64,000 bases of DNA. Source: Neobacillus mesonae (GTDB lineage Bacteria > Bacillota > Bacilli > Paenibacillales > Paenibacillaceae). Position 1 is the stretch's first letter; each line of letters begins with the position of its first letter. Below, in pieces: positions 51,393 through 60,773 of this stretch. Where the stretch lies: the NCBI GenBank assembly GCA_023715865.1, contig JAMBOW010000007.1, positions 176,535 through 240,534 on the forward strand, written 5' to 3'. The notes beneath the pieces were generated by a model. The model was given only the letters and a program-made list of their open reading frames with translations, searched no databases and was not told the origin of the DNA. The position numbers and the translations under genes were made by a program.

Positions 51393-51848
51393 TTATTCTC
51401 CCTTCTCATACTTCGATAGTTTTTGGCGAAGCTCTTCGACTTCTTTCTTTAATGCTTTCTTCTCAATGTCACCCATCATGGAATCCAGATCATCTTGTTT
51501 TGGTTCATACTGATTTGAACTCTGATATCGATTGCTGTTGAAACGGTCTCTTTGGGGTTCTTTATAAGAAGCAAACCCGCCTTGGTTCGCATAATCATTA
51601 CCTTTTCCATAATATCCGCCAGAGCCTGGAACCGGACCGGGACCGTATGGATCATAAGGCGGTATATATTCCTTTGGTACCACAAGAGCAGCAATGAAAT
51701 AGAGGAAGATCATTACGCCGCCTGTGAAAAAGATGCTGACTACGAATATAAGCCGCGCTAGCGTTGAATCAATACCCAGTGTTTCGGATAAACCGCCCAG
51801 CAATCCTGTAACCATTTTGTCGCGTCTTGACCGATATAATTTGCTCAT
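51393..51848 (-). CDS. PspC domain protein
   Basis: A 151-residue protein with an N-terminal PspC domain (LYRSRRDKMVTGLLGGLSETL, one membrane helix about 33-55). A proline/glycine/tyrosine-rich linker follows, then a C-terminal coiled-coil (KKALKKEVEELRQKL). In enterobacteria PspC senses membrane stress and recruits PspA. Here it lies between two pspA paralogs, with gaps of only 4 bases on each side. AAGGAG precedes the ATG by 8 bases. Confidence 0.92.
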   Translation of the reverse strand: MSKLYRSRRDKMVTGLLGGLSETLGIDSTLARLIFVVSIFFTGGVMIFLYFIAALVVPKEYIPPYDPYGPGPVPGSGGYYGKGNDYANQGGFASYKEPQRDRFNSNRYQSSNQYEPKQDDLDSMMGDIEKKALKKEVEELRQKLSKYEKGE

Positions 51849-51852
51849 TTAA

Positions 51853-52524
51853 CTACTCCTTTCCTCCGTCCTCCAGCTTCTTCTTGAGCTTGGCCATCTC
51901 TCTTTCCAAGAGATCAGAAACGGAATATTGACTTGTTTCTCTTCCTGTCTCGCCGCGGCGAAGATCACGAAGGCTTCTTGCCTCATATTCAAGATCGGAT
52001 ACCCGATCCTCCAGACGATTAAACATCCCTGGAACCTGGCGGCCCCCGTATTGACCCGCACGCTCATTCATGCGCTGCTGCAATTGAATCGTCTGCATTC
52101 TTGCATAGTAATATTGGCGTTTGCTGTAGACTGCCTGATATTCACTCTTCAGAGTGTCGAGCTGTTCTTCAAGCTCTGTAAGCGCGTCTCTGCTTTGTTC
52201 GTACAGCCCGATATATTGATTGTACTTTTCTTCGTAAAGCATTTTTTCCTGCAACGCCAGCTTTGCGAGATGATCCTCTTCAGCTTTAAGTGCGAGCAGT
52301 GCCTGCTCTTCCCGCTTCGCAATCATGGCGGAAGCTTCGTCCACCTGCTGCTTTAATTGTCTTGTATGTCTTGAATACTGCTGTTGAAGCTTCTCCACCT
52401 CACCGATCTCGCGTCTCGTATCCATTAGAAATTGATCGATCAGCTTTACCGGATCTTGGCTTTGTTCCAGATGCTCATTAATTGTAGCTGCGGTGATATC
52501 CCGCATTCGACGAAATACGCTCAT
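51853..52524 (-). CDS. PspA/IM30 (LiaH-like) protein, first paralog
   Basis: A 223-residue PspA-family coiled-coil protein: N-terminal helix MSVFRRMRDITAATINEHL, then SQDPVKLIDQFLMDTRREI and extended helices with many glutamines. A C-terminal part (SVSDLLEREMAKLKKKLEDG) resembles the tail helix of the neighbouring PspC protein. It is second in the operon, in the position of LiaH in B. subtilis liaIH. GGGAGG lies 10 bases before the ATG. Confidence 0.92.
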   Translation of the reverse strand: MSVFRRMRDITAATINEHLEQSQDPVKLIDQFLMDTRREIGEVEKLQQQYSRHTRQLKQQVDEASAMIAKREEQALLALKAEEDHLAKLALQEKMLYEEKYNQYIGLYEQSRDALTELEEQLDTLKSEYQAVYSKRQYYYARMQTIQLQQRMNERAGQYGGRQVPGMFNRLEDRVSDLEYEARSLRDLRRGETGRETSQYSVSDLLEREMAKLKKKLEDGGKE

Positions 52525-52560
52525 TTCCGTTGTAGCCTCCCTTTCTTGGTTAGTGACAGA

Positions 52561-52878
52561 TTAATAACGTCTGCTGCTCCGATTGTCTTTCAGCATGTAG
52601 ATACCGAAGACAATCAATCCGATAGCAATGATCGGTCCGATGAGCCATGCCAGCTTGCTAAGCAGTACAAGCACACCGATAACAAGAACAATGTAACCAA
52701 TGAGTGTGTTACCTCTCTTGACACCGTAATATCCGAGAGCGATCATTGCAATGGGAACCAGATAACCCATAATAGCTCCGGTTAATGCCCCAAGGAAAGG
52801 AACGAATTTCCCGAACAGCATCAACGCACCAATGACGATCAAGATGATAGCCAAGCTTTTACCTTTACTGTATCTCAT
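52561..52878 (-). CDS. LiaI-like small membrane protein
   Basis: A 105-residue protein made almost entirely of four membrane helices, with GALMLFGKFVPFLGALTG and a second-half ALGYYGVKRGN; the C-terminus KDNRSSRRY is basic. The repeat-like pattern matches the LiaF/LiaI transmembrane module. In B. subtilis LiaI anchors LiaH at the membrane, and its position just before a pspA paralog supports the same role. It is the first gene of the operon. GGCGGTGAT precedes the ATG. Confidence 0.85.
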   Translation of the reverse strand: MRYSKGKSLAIILIVIGALMLFGKFVPFLGALTGAIMGYLVPIAMIALGYYGVKRGNTLIGYIVLVIGVLVLLSKLAWLIGPIIAIGLIVFGIYMLKDNRSSRRY

Positions 52879-52987
52879 ATGTTGTTATCACCGCCTTCTT
52901 CTTTATATTCCTTATTACGTTTTACTTCTTAATTGTGGTTCGTGTTCCTTATGACTTTATTTTAGGAGAAACGGAGGCTTTTCAAAA

Positions 52988-53001
52988 CGGACCGGGGACG
53001 G
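52988..53001. promoter_or_regulatory. Candidate LiaR operator upstream of the liaI operon
   Basis: The imperfect dyad CGGACCGGGGACGG lies 110 bases before liaI. It is just upstream of a weak -35/-10 pair on the minus strand (TTTGAA, 16 bp, TAAAAT), where an activator would bind. No experimental consensus is applied here. Confidence 0.35.
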
Positions 53002-53086
53002 TTTTTTAACCTAGACTCAGGTCGGGGATAAGCCAAGACCCTAAGTACAGGCTGATATACAGCGTTATTTAGTGACTAGAATACAA

Positions 53087-53120
53087 ACAAACCGCCCCTC
53101 CTGTAGGAGGAACGGTTTGT
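53087..53120 (-). terminator. Terminator of the sugar ABC operon
   Basis: On the minus strand ACAAACCG and CCTCC pair with GGAGG and CGGTTTGT, followed by TTGTATTC, 10 bases after the permease stop. Confidence 0.85.
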
Positions 53121-53129
53121 GTCATAGAA

Positions 53130-54005
53130 TTATCCCTTGATAGATCCCAGCATCGCGCCTTTGGCAAAGTGCTTCTGCAGAAATGGATAGACCATCAGGA
53201 TCGGCAGTGTCGCTACTACGATAACAGCCATCTTGACTGCCTGATCCGGCGGCGGTACAGAGGAGTCCAGCTCAGAGCTGTAATCCATTCCGCTTGCGAG
53301 TACGACGATCTGGCGAAGGAGTACTTGGATCGGCCACATCTTGCTTTCATTAAGATATAGTATCGCGCTCATATAGGTGTTCCAGTAGGTTACTGCATAG
53401 AACAGCGAGATGGTAGCAATGGCTGGCATGGAGAGCGGAAGTACAATCCTAAACAGGATTCCAAAGTCGCTGCAGCCATCTATTTTTGCTGACTCCTCTA
53501 AGCCTTCCGGTATGTTTTGAAAAAAGTTCTTAAGAATGATCATATTAAAGGCACTTATAGCACTCGGGAGAATAAGCGCAGCGTACGTATCAATAAGTCC
53601 GAGCTCCTTCACGACAAGAAAAGTTGGGATCATCCCTCCGCTGAACAGCATCGTAAACACGACCATGAACATAATCACTTTACGGCCATCCAGATCTCTG
53701 CGGGATAACCCATAGGCCATCAGAGAGGTGATAAGCATACTGAATAATGTTCCGATGACTGTTATACCAATGGATACCAGCATGGCACGAAAGATTGTAT
53801 TTGTGGAAAAAATGAACTTATAAGCGTCCAGACTCCAATCCGTCGGGATGAGCACGAACTTTTTGGCAGCCATTTCAGCACTGGTCGTAAAAGAGCCAGC
53901 AACCACGTGTACAAATGGCAGTACAGTAACGAGTGCAATCACAGTAAGCAGAATAAAGTTCACACTCGAAAACAATCTTCCGCCTAGTGTTCTGTCTTCA
54001 ACCAT
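53130..54005 (-). CDS. Carbohydrate ABC transporter permease (LplC/YtcP type)
   Basis: A 291-residue CUT1-family permease with six helices. The EAA loop is EGLEESAKIDGCSDFGILFRIVLPLSMPAIATI. The C-terminus is HFAKGAMLGSIKG, typical of the LplC/YtcP branch common in paenibacilli. It pairs with the permease encoded 21 bases upstream. No ATPase gene is in the operon; such systems use a shared MsmX-like ATPase elsewhere (family knowledge). The substrate is likely a di- or oligosaccharide. Confidence 0.93.
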   Translation of the reverse strand: MVEDRTLGGRLFSSVNFILLTVIALVTVLPFVHVVAGSFTTSAEMAAKKFVLIPTDWSLDAYKFIFSTNTIFRAMLVSIGITVIGTLFSMLITSLMAYGLSRRDLDGRKVIMFMVVFTMLFSGGMIPTFLVVKELGLIDTYAALILPSAISAFNMIILKNFFQNIPEGLEESAKIDGCSDFGILFRIVLPLSMPAIATISLFYAVTYWNTYMSAILYLNESKMWPIQVLLRQIVVLASGMDYSSELDSSVPPPDQAVKMAVIVVATLPILMVYPFLQKHFAKGAMLGSIKG

Positions 54006-54026
54006 TTCCTCTCTCCTCCCTAAAGA

Positions 54027-54974
54027 TTAGTAGACGCCTTCTTCGCCCATTTTTTTGGCCAGCTTATTGGCAATCATAACAAGGACCAATCCTACAAAGG
54101 ATTTGAAGAAACCGATCGCTGTACTGTAGCTAAACTGTCCCTGTTTCATGGCAGCGGTATAGACATAGGTGTCGATGATTTCAGCCACTTCCCGGTTCAT
54201 AGAATTCAGCAGAAGGTATACGTGTTCAAACCCAAGCTCCAGCACATCGCCAATTTTCAGAATCAGCAGAATAATGATGACACTTCGAATCGCCGGCAGT
54301 GTAATATGCCATATTTGACGCAACCGGTTCGCACCGTCCATCCTTGCTGCTTCATATAGCTGAGGATCCACAGAAGCAATAGCTGCAAGATAGATGATCG
54401 TTCCCCAGCCGGCCTCACGCCAAATGACCTGGATGATGTACGTAGGTCTAAACCATTCGTTACTGAGTAAGAAGTTTATCTTCTCAAAGCCAAAAAACAC
54501 AAGCAGTTCATTAATAATTCCGCCGTCCATGGTCAACATGACATAACTGATCGATACGATGATGACCCAGGACATAAAATGAGGCAAATAAACGAGCGTT
54601 TGAAATGTCTTTTTAAATAGGGAATGGCGAACCTCGTTCAGCATCAAAGCTAGGATGATCGGCACTGGGAAATAAAAAAGCAGATTTAAGCCGAACAAGA
54701 TCAGCGTATTCGTTAAAATATTTAGAAAATCTGGTTCACTGAACAATCTTGCAAAATGCTCAAATCCGACCCATTCACTGCCGAGTATTCCCTTAAATGG
54801 CTTATAGTCTTGAAAAGAGATTATAAGCCCGTACATGGGCAGATATTTAAATATTAGGAAAAAAATAATCCCAGGGAGCAGCATGACGTAAATCCATTTA
54901 TTTTTCCAAATTCTTTTACGGAGTCCGCTGTCCTTCTTACGTGCTCTTGCAGATGGTACGGTTATTTCCTGCAT
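54027..54974 (-). CDS. Carbohydrate ABC transporter permease (LplB type)
   Basis: A 315-residue permease. After a basic N-terminus (RARKKDSGLRKRIWKNKW) come six helices and the EAA loop YEAARMDGANRLRQIWHITLP. LplB-type permeases pair with LplC-type partners. It lies between the binding-protein gene and the second permease gene. GGGAG lies 9 bases before the ATG. Confidence 0.93.
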   Translation of the reverse strand: MQEITVPSARARKKDSGLRKRIWKNKWIYVMLLPGIIFFLIFKYLPMYGLIISFQDYKPFKGILGSEWVGFEHFARLFSEPDFLNILTNTLILFGLNLLFYFPVPIILALMLNEVRHSLFKKTFQTLVYLPHFMSWVIIVSISYVMLTMDGGIINELLVFFGFEKINFLLSNEWFRPTYIIQVIWREAGWGTIIYLAAIASVDPQLYEAARMDGANRLRQIWHITLPAIRSVIIILLILKIGDVLELGFEHVYLLLNSMNREVAEIIDTYVYTAAMKQGQFSYSTAIGFFKSFVGLVLVMIANKLAKKMGEEGVY

Positions 54975-55022
54975 AGCCCTCTCCCTTTCTATCCGGCAGT
55001 CCGTCAGTTCTAGACATTAGAT

Positions 55023-56561
55023 CTACTTCTTAGCAGCATACGCTTCATTCAGCTCCTGAATAATTTGATCTCCGCCCTGCTTCTTCCACTGCTCAACCGC
55101 TGCATCGAAGCCGGCTTTATCCAGAGTGCCGTAAATGTATTTGTAAGTCGCATCGGTAATAATAGTTTGCAGCTCGACACCTTTAGTCGTGTAAGTCTCT
55201 GAATCCAGAGCAGCCGCAGGGTCATGAATGGCAATCTCCTCATTAGCAATCGTCAGCTCTTCCGCATGGATCCGGCCAGGCAGGTCATGATAACCATCAT
55301 ACATTCCGTTGGTCTCCGGTTCGCCGATAACGCTGTCTTTATAGCCTTTAACTTCACGCTCAGTTTTTTCCTGATCCTCCGAGGCTTTCGCTTTGCCATC
55401 CTCTACCGTGTAATGAACACCTTCTTGTCCCCAATACATTAAATTCGCAATTTCTGGAGTCATCATTTTATCGAAAAAGCCCAATACTTGCTTCAGCTCG
55501 GCTTCATCCTTAATTGCAGACGTCGGGAAGAGAATGACATTGTTGTACCCAGGGATGGCCCAAGTCGCAGCTTCTCCTGCAGGTCCAGCGATCATGCTTT
55601 CTACATCCAATACCGCATCCGGTGCATTTTTAATGACATCTTTGTGCAGAGAGTTAATATCCGACATGGCTCCGACATAAGCCCCTGCTTTACCGCTGGT
55701 AAAGAGATTCACTTGATCCGTTTTACTTGTCGCAGCAAAATCCTGGTTCATTAGACCTTCCTGGTGCAGCTTCTTGAAGAAATCAAGGGTTTCCATATAT
55801 TCAGGGAAGGTGAAGTCCGGCTGAAGCTGTCCGTCTTTTTCTCCCCAATTATTCGGCACGTGGAACCAGGAGGCCACCGTTTTGAATGCTCCATACACAA
55901 GATCATTTCGATCAGTCAGCCCGATGGTATTGTCCTGGCCGTCACCGTCCGGATCCTGCTCTTTAAACGCTTTGAGCATATTATAGAACTCATCCACATT
56001 CGTCGGCGGCTGAATTCCCAGCTTATCGGCCCAGTCTTTACGATAAATCAGCCCTTGTCTTGCGAGCGGACGACCAATATATAGAGAATAGAGCTTTCCA
56101 TCGACTTTCGTATTTTCAAGAATGAGCGGCTTTAATTTGTTCAAGTTCTCAAATTCACTGAGATAAGGTCCGATCTCCCAAAACTGACCGTCTCGAATGG
56201 CTTCCTTCATTTGAATAAATGTCGCTTGATTCTTCAAATAAGTCACATCCGGCAGTGATCCTGTCGCAAAGGATGTATTCAGCTTCTCCTCATACGTATC
56301 TGCCGGGAAGAATTGATAGGTCAGCTTCGTGTTCGTCAGCTTTTCCACTTCATTTTTAATCGTATCTGGCGGTGTTTCTGCCGTGTTCAGAGGAAGCATA
56401 ATCGTAATTTCAGCAGGTTTACTTGCCGCTTCTCCTCCGCTTTCAGCCCCGCCTGAGCTGCTTGTGGAGCCTGTGCCGCTATCTCCCCCTCCACCGCAGG
56501 CAGATAAGACCAAGCTGAATGACATCATCATACTGAGGAAAGTAACTGTTCTTTTTTTCAT
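55023..56561 (-). CDS. Extracellular sugar-binding lipoprotein (LplA-like), copy 1
   Basis: A 512-residue lipoprotein: signal peptide with lipobox LVLSAC, a low-complexity glycine/serine linker, then the cluster B/D-type sugar-binding fold. A DPDGDGQDNT segment near residue 200 looks like a calcium-binding loop. The start at 56561 is preferred over the frame's first ATG at 56579, because GGAGG is 11 bases upstream. It is the first gene of the importer operon. It is clearly homologous to the lipoprotein gene just upstream (56770-58290). Confidence 0.92.
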   Translation of the reverse strand: MKKRTVTFLSMMMSFSLVLSACGGGGDSGTGSTSSSGGAESGGEAASKPAEITIMLPLNTAETPPDTIKNEVEKLTNTKLTYQFFPADTYEEKLNTSFATGSLPDVTYLKNQATFIQMKEAIRDGQFWEIGPYLSEFENLNKLKPLILENTKVDGKLYSLYIGRPLARQGLIYRKDWADKLGIQPPTNVDEFYNMLKAFKEQDPDGDGQDNTIGLTDRNDLVYGAFKTVASWFHVPNNWGEKDGQLQPDFTFPEYMETLDFFKKLHQEGLMNQDFAATSKTDQVNLFTSGKAGAYVGAMSDINSLHKDVIKNAPDAVLDVESMIAGPAGEAATWAIPGYNNVILFPTSAIKDEAELKQVLGFFDKMMTPEIANLMYWGQEGVHYTVEDGKAKASEDQEKTEREVKGYKDSVIGEPETNGMYDGYHDLPGRIHAEELTIANEEIAIHDPAAALDSETYTTKGVELQTIITDATYKYIYGTLDKAGFDAAVEQWKKQGGDQIIQELNEAYAAKK

Positions 56562-56730
56562 TTTTGTCATGACCTCCAATAGAATTGATGAATGACTTGC
56601 TTACCTCCTCACACTACATTCCGCTGCCTCGTTACGAATACAATCATTTCTCCATATCGCCTTGATACGTAAGGCATCTAATCAAATGATTATCTGGTTT
56701 ATCCCTTAAGTCCTAAGACTTATGCATAGC

Positions 56731-56757
56731 AAAAAAGCTGTCCCTTTGGACAGCCTT
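56731..56757 (-). terminator. Terminator between the two binding-protein genes
   Basis: On the minus strand AAGGCTGTCC pairs with GGACAGCTTTTTT, ending in a T-run, 13 bases after the upstream lipoprotein stop. Confidence 0.9.
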
Positions 56758-56769
56758 CTCTTCTTCCTT

Positions 56770-58290
56770 CTATTCAAAATAAGCTGAAGTATACTCTTCT
56801 ATAATGTCCGCGCCACCCTGCTGCTTCCACCGTTCAATTTCCTGCTTAAACCCTGCTTCATCCACATTTCCTAAAATATAATTGTAGGTTGCGTCAGAGA
56901 TCAAGGTTTCGAGCTCTACATTTTTTTCGGCATACGTATTTGATTCAAGATGAAGGGTGGGGTCCTGGACCAAAAACTTTTCGTTATCCATACTGAGTTC
57001 TTCTGCCTGTGCGGTTAATGCTTCCTGCCTTGCTATAGGCAATACGTTCGGGTTGCTTAAATCCGCAATCATCAAAGTATACAGCGGATTAACTTCCTTC
57101 ACCCTCAAATTGGACGTTTGTTCATCTAGAAGTACTTTACCTTCTTCAACAGTGTAATGCTTGCCTTCAATTCCGTATCGCATTAAATTAGCTACATCCT
57201 TATCCATCGTCCGGTCAAAAAAGCTTAAAATCTGCTTTAATTCTTCTTCCGTACTTATGGCCTTTTTGGAAAATAAGAAGACACCGTTGTAATTTGGAAT
57301 AGACCAGACTTTGTAGCCGGCCGGCCCCTGAATTCGATTAGCCAAAGTAAATTTGGCTTCCGGGTTAAGCACTTTAGTCTCATCATACAATCTCTGAACA
57401 TCAGTCATGCTTCCAATATACACTCCAGCCTTCCCTGTAATGATCATATTGCGTTGCAGGTCCTTGCTCGTTACGGCAAAATCCTGATTGATGAGCTTCT
57501 CCTCTACAAGCTTCTTCATAAAATTCATCGTATTCATATAGGCCTGTGTTTCAAACTCAGGAATGAGTGTATCCCCTTTAACCAACCAGTTATTCGGAGT
57601 ACCAAAGTAGGAAGCGAGCGTCTTGAACGCACCGTAGGTCAGATCATTACGATCTGCAAGTCCAATGGTGTCCTGCACTCCATTTCCATCGGGATCTGAA
57701 TAAGTAAACGCTCTCATAACTTCGTACAGCTGATCCAATGTTTTGGGAACTTCCAGTCCAAGACGATCCAGCCAATCCTCCCGAAGGATTACCCCTTGTC
57801 TTGAAGAAGGGCGTTCAGTGTATAAGCCGTAGATCTGTCCATCAACTGCAGTTTGTTCTAGGATTCCCGAATCTAGATAACGCAGATTAGGAAATTCCTC
57901 GATATAATCTCCGATTTCCCAGAAAGCACCCGCTCGGATGGAATTTTTAATGAAGGCATAATCAATATGTTTAACGAAGGTTACTTGTTTCATTGAATTG
58001 GTTGTTAGTGCAGTATTTAATTTATCGGTATAAATTCCATCTGTCACCCAATTAATTTCGAGCTTTGTACGGGTTAACTCTTCAATGCTGCTAATAATTT
58101 CCTGACTTGGAGGATGAGGAAAATGGAGAGGTACCATCATTGAAATCGTGAGCTTTTCTTGGGCAGGATCTACAACTTCAGCCTTAAACGTTTCATTACT
58201 GCACGCACTCCCTATCAGCAGAAGTACAAGTCCTATCCAGAGTGAAAAAACAGACCTAACCGATACGATCCGCTTCAGTTGTCCCATCAT
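56770..58290 (-). CDS. Extracellular sugar-binding lipoprotein (LplA-like), copy 2
   Basis: A 506-residue lipoprotein with signal peptide and lipobox LIGSAC, and a body colinear with copy 1 (shared FWEIGDYIEEF/FWEIGPYLSEF, DRNDLTYGAFKTLAS, DPDGNGVQDT). It lacks the Gly/Ser linker of copy 1. The start at 58290 follows AAGGGGG by 9 bases. A terminator separates it from the importer operon. It is divergent from the AraC regulator with an 83-base gap, so it may be its most direct target, or part of the sensing branch. Confidence 0.9.
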   Translation of the reverse strand: MMGQLKRIVSVRSVFSLWIGLVLLLIGSACSNETFKAEVVDPAQEKLTISMMVPLHFPHPPSQEIISSIEELTRTKLEINWVTDGIYTDKLNTALTTNSMKQVTFVKHIDYAFIKNSIRAGAFWEIGDYIEEFPNLRYLDSGILEQTAVDGQIYGLYTERPSSRQGVILREDWLDRLGLEVPKTLDQLYEVMRAFTYSDPDGNGVQDTIGLADRNDLTYGAFKTLASYFGTPNNWLVKGDTLIPEFETQAYMNTMNFMKKLVEEKLINQDFAVTSKDLQRNMIITGKAGVYIGSMTDVQRLYDETKVLNPEAKFTLANRIQGPAGYKVWSIPNYNGVFLFSKKAISTEEELKQILSFFDRTMDKDVANLMRYGIEGKHYTVEEGKVLLDEQTSNLRVKEVNPLYTLMIADLSNPNVLPIARQEALTAQAEELSMDNEKFLVQDPTLHLESNTYAEKNVELETLISDATYNYILGNVDEAGFKQEIERWKQQGGADIIEEYTSAYFE

Positions 58291-58373
58291 ACCTAATATC
58301 CCCCTTGCCGAAATTTCCAATTATAGGCATAATCAAAAAAGGAACCTTAAATACACAAAGACAGGTGATGACC

Positions 58374-60668
58374 ATGCGTTTAAACTCTTTGAGCTTTTTG
58401 AGCAAAATGACGATTTTTGTACTCCTGCTGAGCACAATTCCGGTCATTTTCATCGGTGTGTTCTCTTACATCACCTCGTCGCAGGAAATACAGCGAAATG
58501 TGAACAACAGTAAAATGCAGCTTATTATGCAAATTAATTCCAATTTAGAACAAAAGCTAGTGACTGTCAACCATACTTTAAACCAAGTCGTGAGCTCCAC
58601 TGTGCTCAAAAAGGCTCTTCAAAGCCCACTTTATGTAACCGATTTCAAAACATATAATGATATTCGTTCTGAAGTCCGCAATATGCAATCCTTTGAAACA
58701 AAGCTTGATGATGTTGTCCTGATCAATTTTGAACAAAACTGGATGATTAAAAATTCGGGGCTTTATCGTTTCGAGGATTACCCATTAGCTGAAGAGATTA
58801 AGCATTTAATAAACCTGGAAGGAAATTCGGCATGGACCCTTACTCCGACTACATGGTTTTACAGCGAGGAGAATTCAAACGGAGCCAACTGTAAATATAA
58901 TATCAGTCTCGTTAAAAAGCTGCCGACGACCGGTATCGACAAATCCGGGCTCGCGATTGCCAATATACCTTCCTGTGAGCTTCAGGATTTCATTCAAAAG
59001 GACGGAGAATCTACAGAAGAAATCATCATATTGGATCAACATAAGCGTATGTTGTTTCATTCGAATCAGGATTTGATTGGACAGCCACTGGTTGAGAGCG
59101 GGCTAAGCACAGAAAGGATGATGGTCGATTCAGCCGGACAATTTACAACCAAGCTCTCAGGTCAGGATTACGCTGTCTCCTACTTCCGCTCAGAGCTCAA
59201 TGACTGGACATACTTATCTGCCACCTCTATTAAAAGTCTGACCCAAAAGTCTTCTCAGATTGGAACCTACACTTTAATCCTGTGTCTAATCTTATTATTC
59301 ATCTCTGCCCTTATTGCCTTATTTGGATCAAGACGTATGTACTCCCCTATTCGCAGACTGCTCAAAGACTTAGGAATTAGACCTCATCGTAACGAATTCG
59401 AGCATATAGGAGCTGAGGTATCCGACCTGTTTCAATCAAAGTCTCGGCTCGAAAAGGAGGTTCACCAGCATGTCCAGCAGGTCAGAACCTTTTACTTAAC
59501 CAAAGTGTACGTAGGAAACTTTAAATCAAACGAACTTTTGCAAAAATTTGAGCAATACGGATATGGAAAGCAAGTCAGTGAATGGCGGACGATGGCGGTC
59601 CTGACGCTTCAGATTGATTTTACCAAGCAGACACGTTACGAGAAGAAAGACCTTGAGCTGCTGCTGTTTGCTGTCCAAAATATGCTTGAAGAGCTTATCG
59701 CTCACGAGGAGCGTCTTACACCTGTCATTATTGACAGTACCGTTGTTTTGCTTGTCGGCAGTCCAGAGACAGATCCATCGCTGTTTACTGCCTATCTCTA
59801 TTCTCTAACTGAAGAAGCACAGCAGCATATCGGTCAGGTCCTTGACCTATCCGTCAGCATTGGCATCAGTCTTCCAGTTGATTCATTTCATCGAATTCCA
59901 ATAGCTTATCGAGAAGGACTGGAGGCGCTGCGTCATCGTATTAAATTGGGCAAAGGCATCGTCATCCAATACCAGGACATTAATAATGGCAAACACTATG
60001 TAAACCTCTCCTATCCGGCACAGCTGGAGAATGAACTGATAGAAGCGATCAAACTGGGGGATGAACGAAAGGCTGGAGATGTGCTTGATCAATTGCTCGG
60101 CAGCATTTTTGATCTGGAGCTTCTCCCTCATGAATATCAAATCCCTCTTACCCGTCTGCTAAACAATTTGCTTCTGGTCATGCAGGAGTCAGGCATCAGC
60201 ATCCATCAAATTTATCATGAGAAGCGGTCTGTTTTTGAAGATATTTTGAGGCTTCACACCGTTGATGAAATTCGAGGCTGGTATTGGTCAAAGCTTATTG
60301 TTCCTGTCATGGTTGTGTTCCGCGACCGCCAGGATACCCAGTATCATCATATATCCGAGAAGATTATCGATCTTGTGCAGAACTATTATGATACCGATCT
60401 AACCTTAGAGGAATGCGCCTCTCGGCTGCACTACAATGCAAACTATCTTAGCAGCGTCTTCCGTAAAGAAACAGGCTGCTCGTTCAGTGAATATTTGACG
60501 ACCTATCGGTTTAATATGGCCAAAAAGTGGCTTACGACGACCGATATGTCCATTAAAGACATCGCAACGAAGCTGAGATACAACAACTCTCAAAACTTCA
60601 TTCGTTCTTTTCGCAAGATCGAGGGAATAACGCCGGGACAATATCGTGAACAAAGAAAAGCGATGTAA
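58374..60668 (+). CDS. Membrane-bound AraC-family regulator with extracytoplasmic sensor domain
   Basis: A 764-residue one-component regulator. A first membrane helix (about 12-33) precedes an extracytoplasmic Cache-like sensor domain to about 280. A second helix (about 283-305) leads to a cytoplasmic linker and a C-terminal AraC DNA-binding domain (about 665-764) with two helix-turn-helix units: TLEECASRLHYNANYLSSVF and IKDIATKLRYNNSQNFIRSF. The architecture is common beside Lpl-type importers in paenibacilli. It would sense an extracellular sugar or the loaded binding protein. The ATG at 58374 has AGGTGA 7 bases upstream. Confidence 0.92.
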   Translation: MRLNSLSFLSKMTIFVLLLSTIPVIFIGVFSYITSSQEIQRNVNNSKMQLIMQINSNLEQKLVTVNHTLNQVVSSTVLKKALQSPLYVTDFKTYNDIRSEVRNMQSFETKLDDVVLINFEQNWMIKNSGLYRFEDYPLAEEIKHLINLEGNSAWTLTPTTWFYSEENSNGANCKYNISLVKKLPTTGIDKSGLAIANIPSCELQDFIQKDGESTEEIIILDQHKRMLFHSNQDLIGQPLVESGLSTERMMVDSAGQFTTKLSGQDYAVSYFRSELNDWTYLSATSIKSLTQKSSQIGTYTLILCLILLFISALIALFGSRRMYSPIRRLLKDLGIRPHRNEFEHIGAEVSDLFQSKSRLEKEVHQHVQQVRTFYLTKVYVGNFKSNELLQKFEQYGYGKQVSEWRTMAVLTLQIDFTKQTRYEKKDLELLLFAVQNMLEELIAHEERLTPVIIDSTVVLLVGSPETDPSLFTAYLYSLTEEAQQHIGQVLDLSVSIGISLPVDSFHRIPIAYREGLEALRHRIKLGKGIVIQYQDINNGKHYVNLSYPAQLENELIEAIKLGDERKAGDVLDQLLGSIFDLELLPHEYQIPLTRLLNNLLLVMQESGISIHQIYHEKRSVFEDILRLHTVDEIRGWYWSKLIVPVMVVFRDRQDTQYHHISEKIIDLVQNYYDTDLTLEECASRLHYNANYLSSVFRKETGCSFSEYLTTYRFNMAKKWLTTTDMSIKDIATKLRYNNSQNFIRSFRKIEGITPGQYREQRKAM

Positions 60669-60773
60669 AACCAATCCTCCTTGAAATATTAGACAATCAT
60701 AACGGATCATATAGACGAAAACAGGCAATCTATGGTATCACTAAATGTATACTAATATTTCCAGGAGGTAGAT

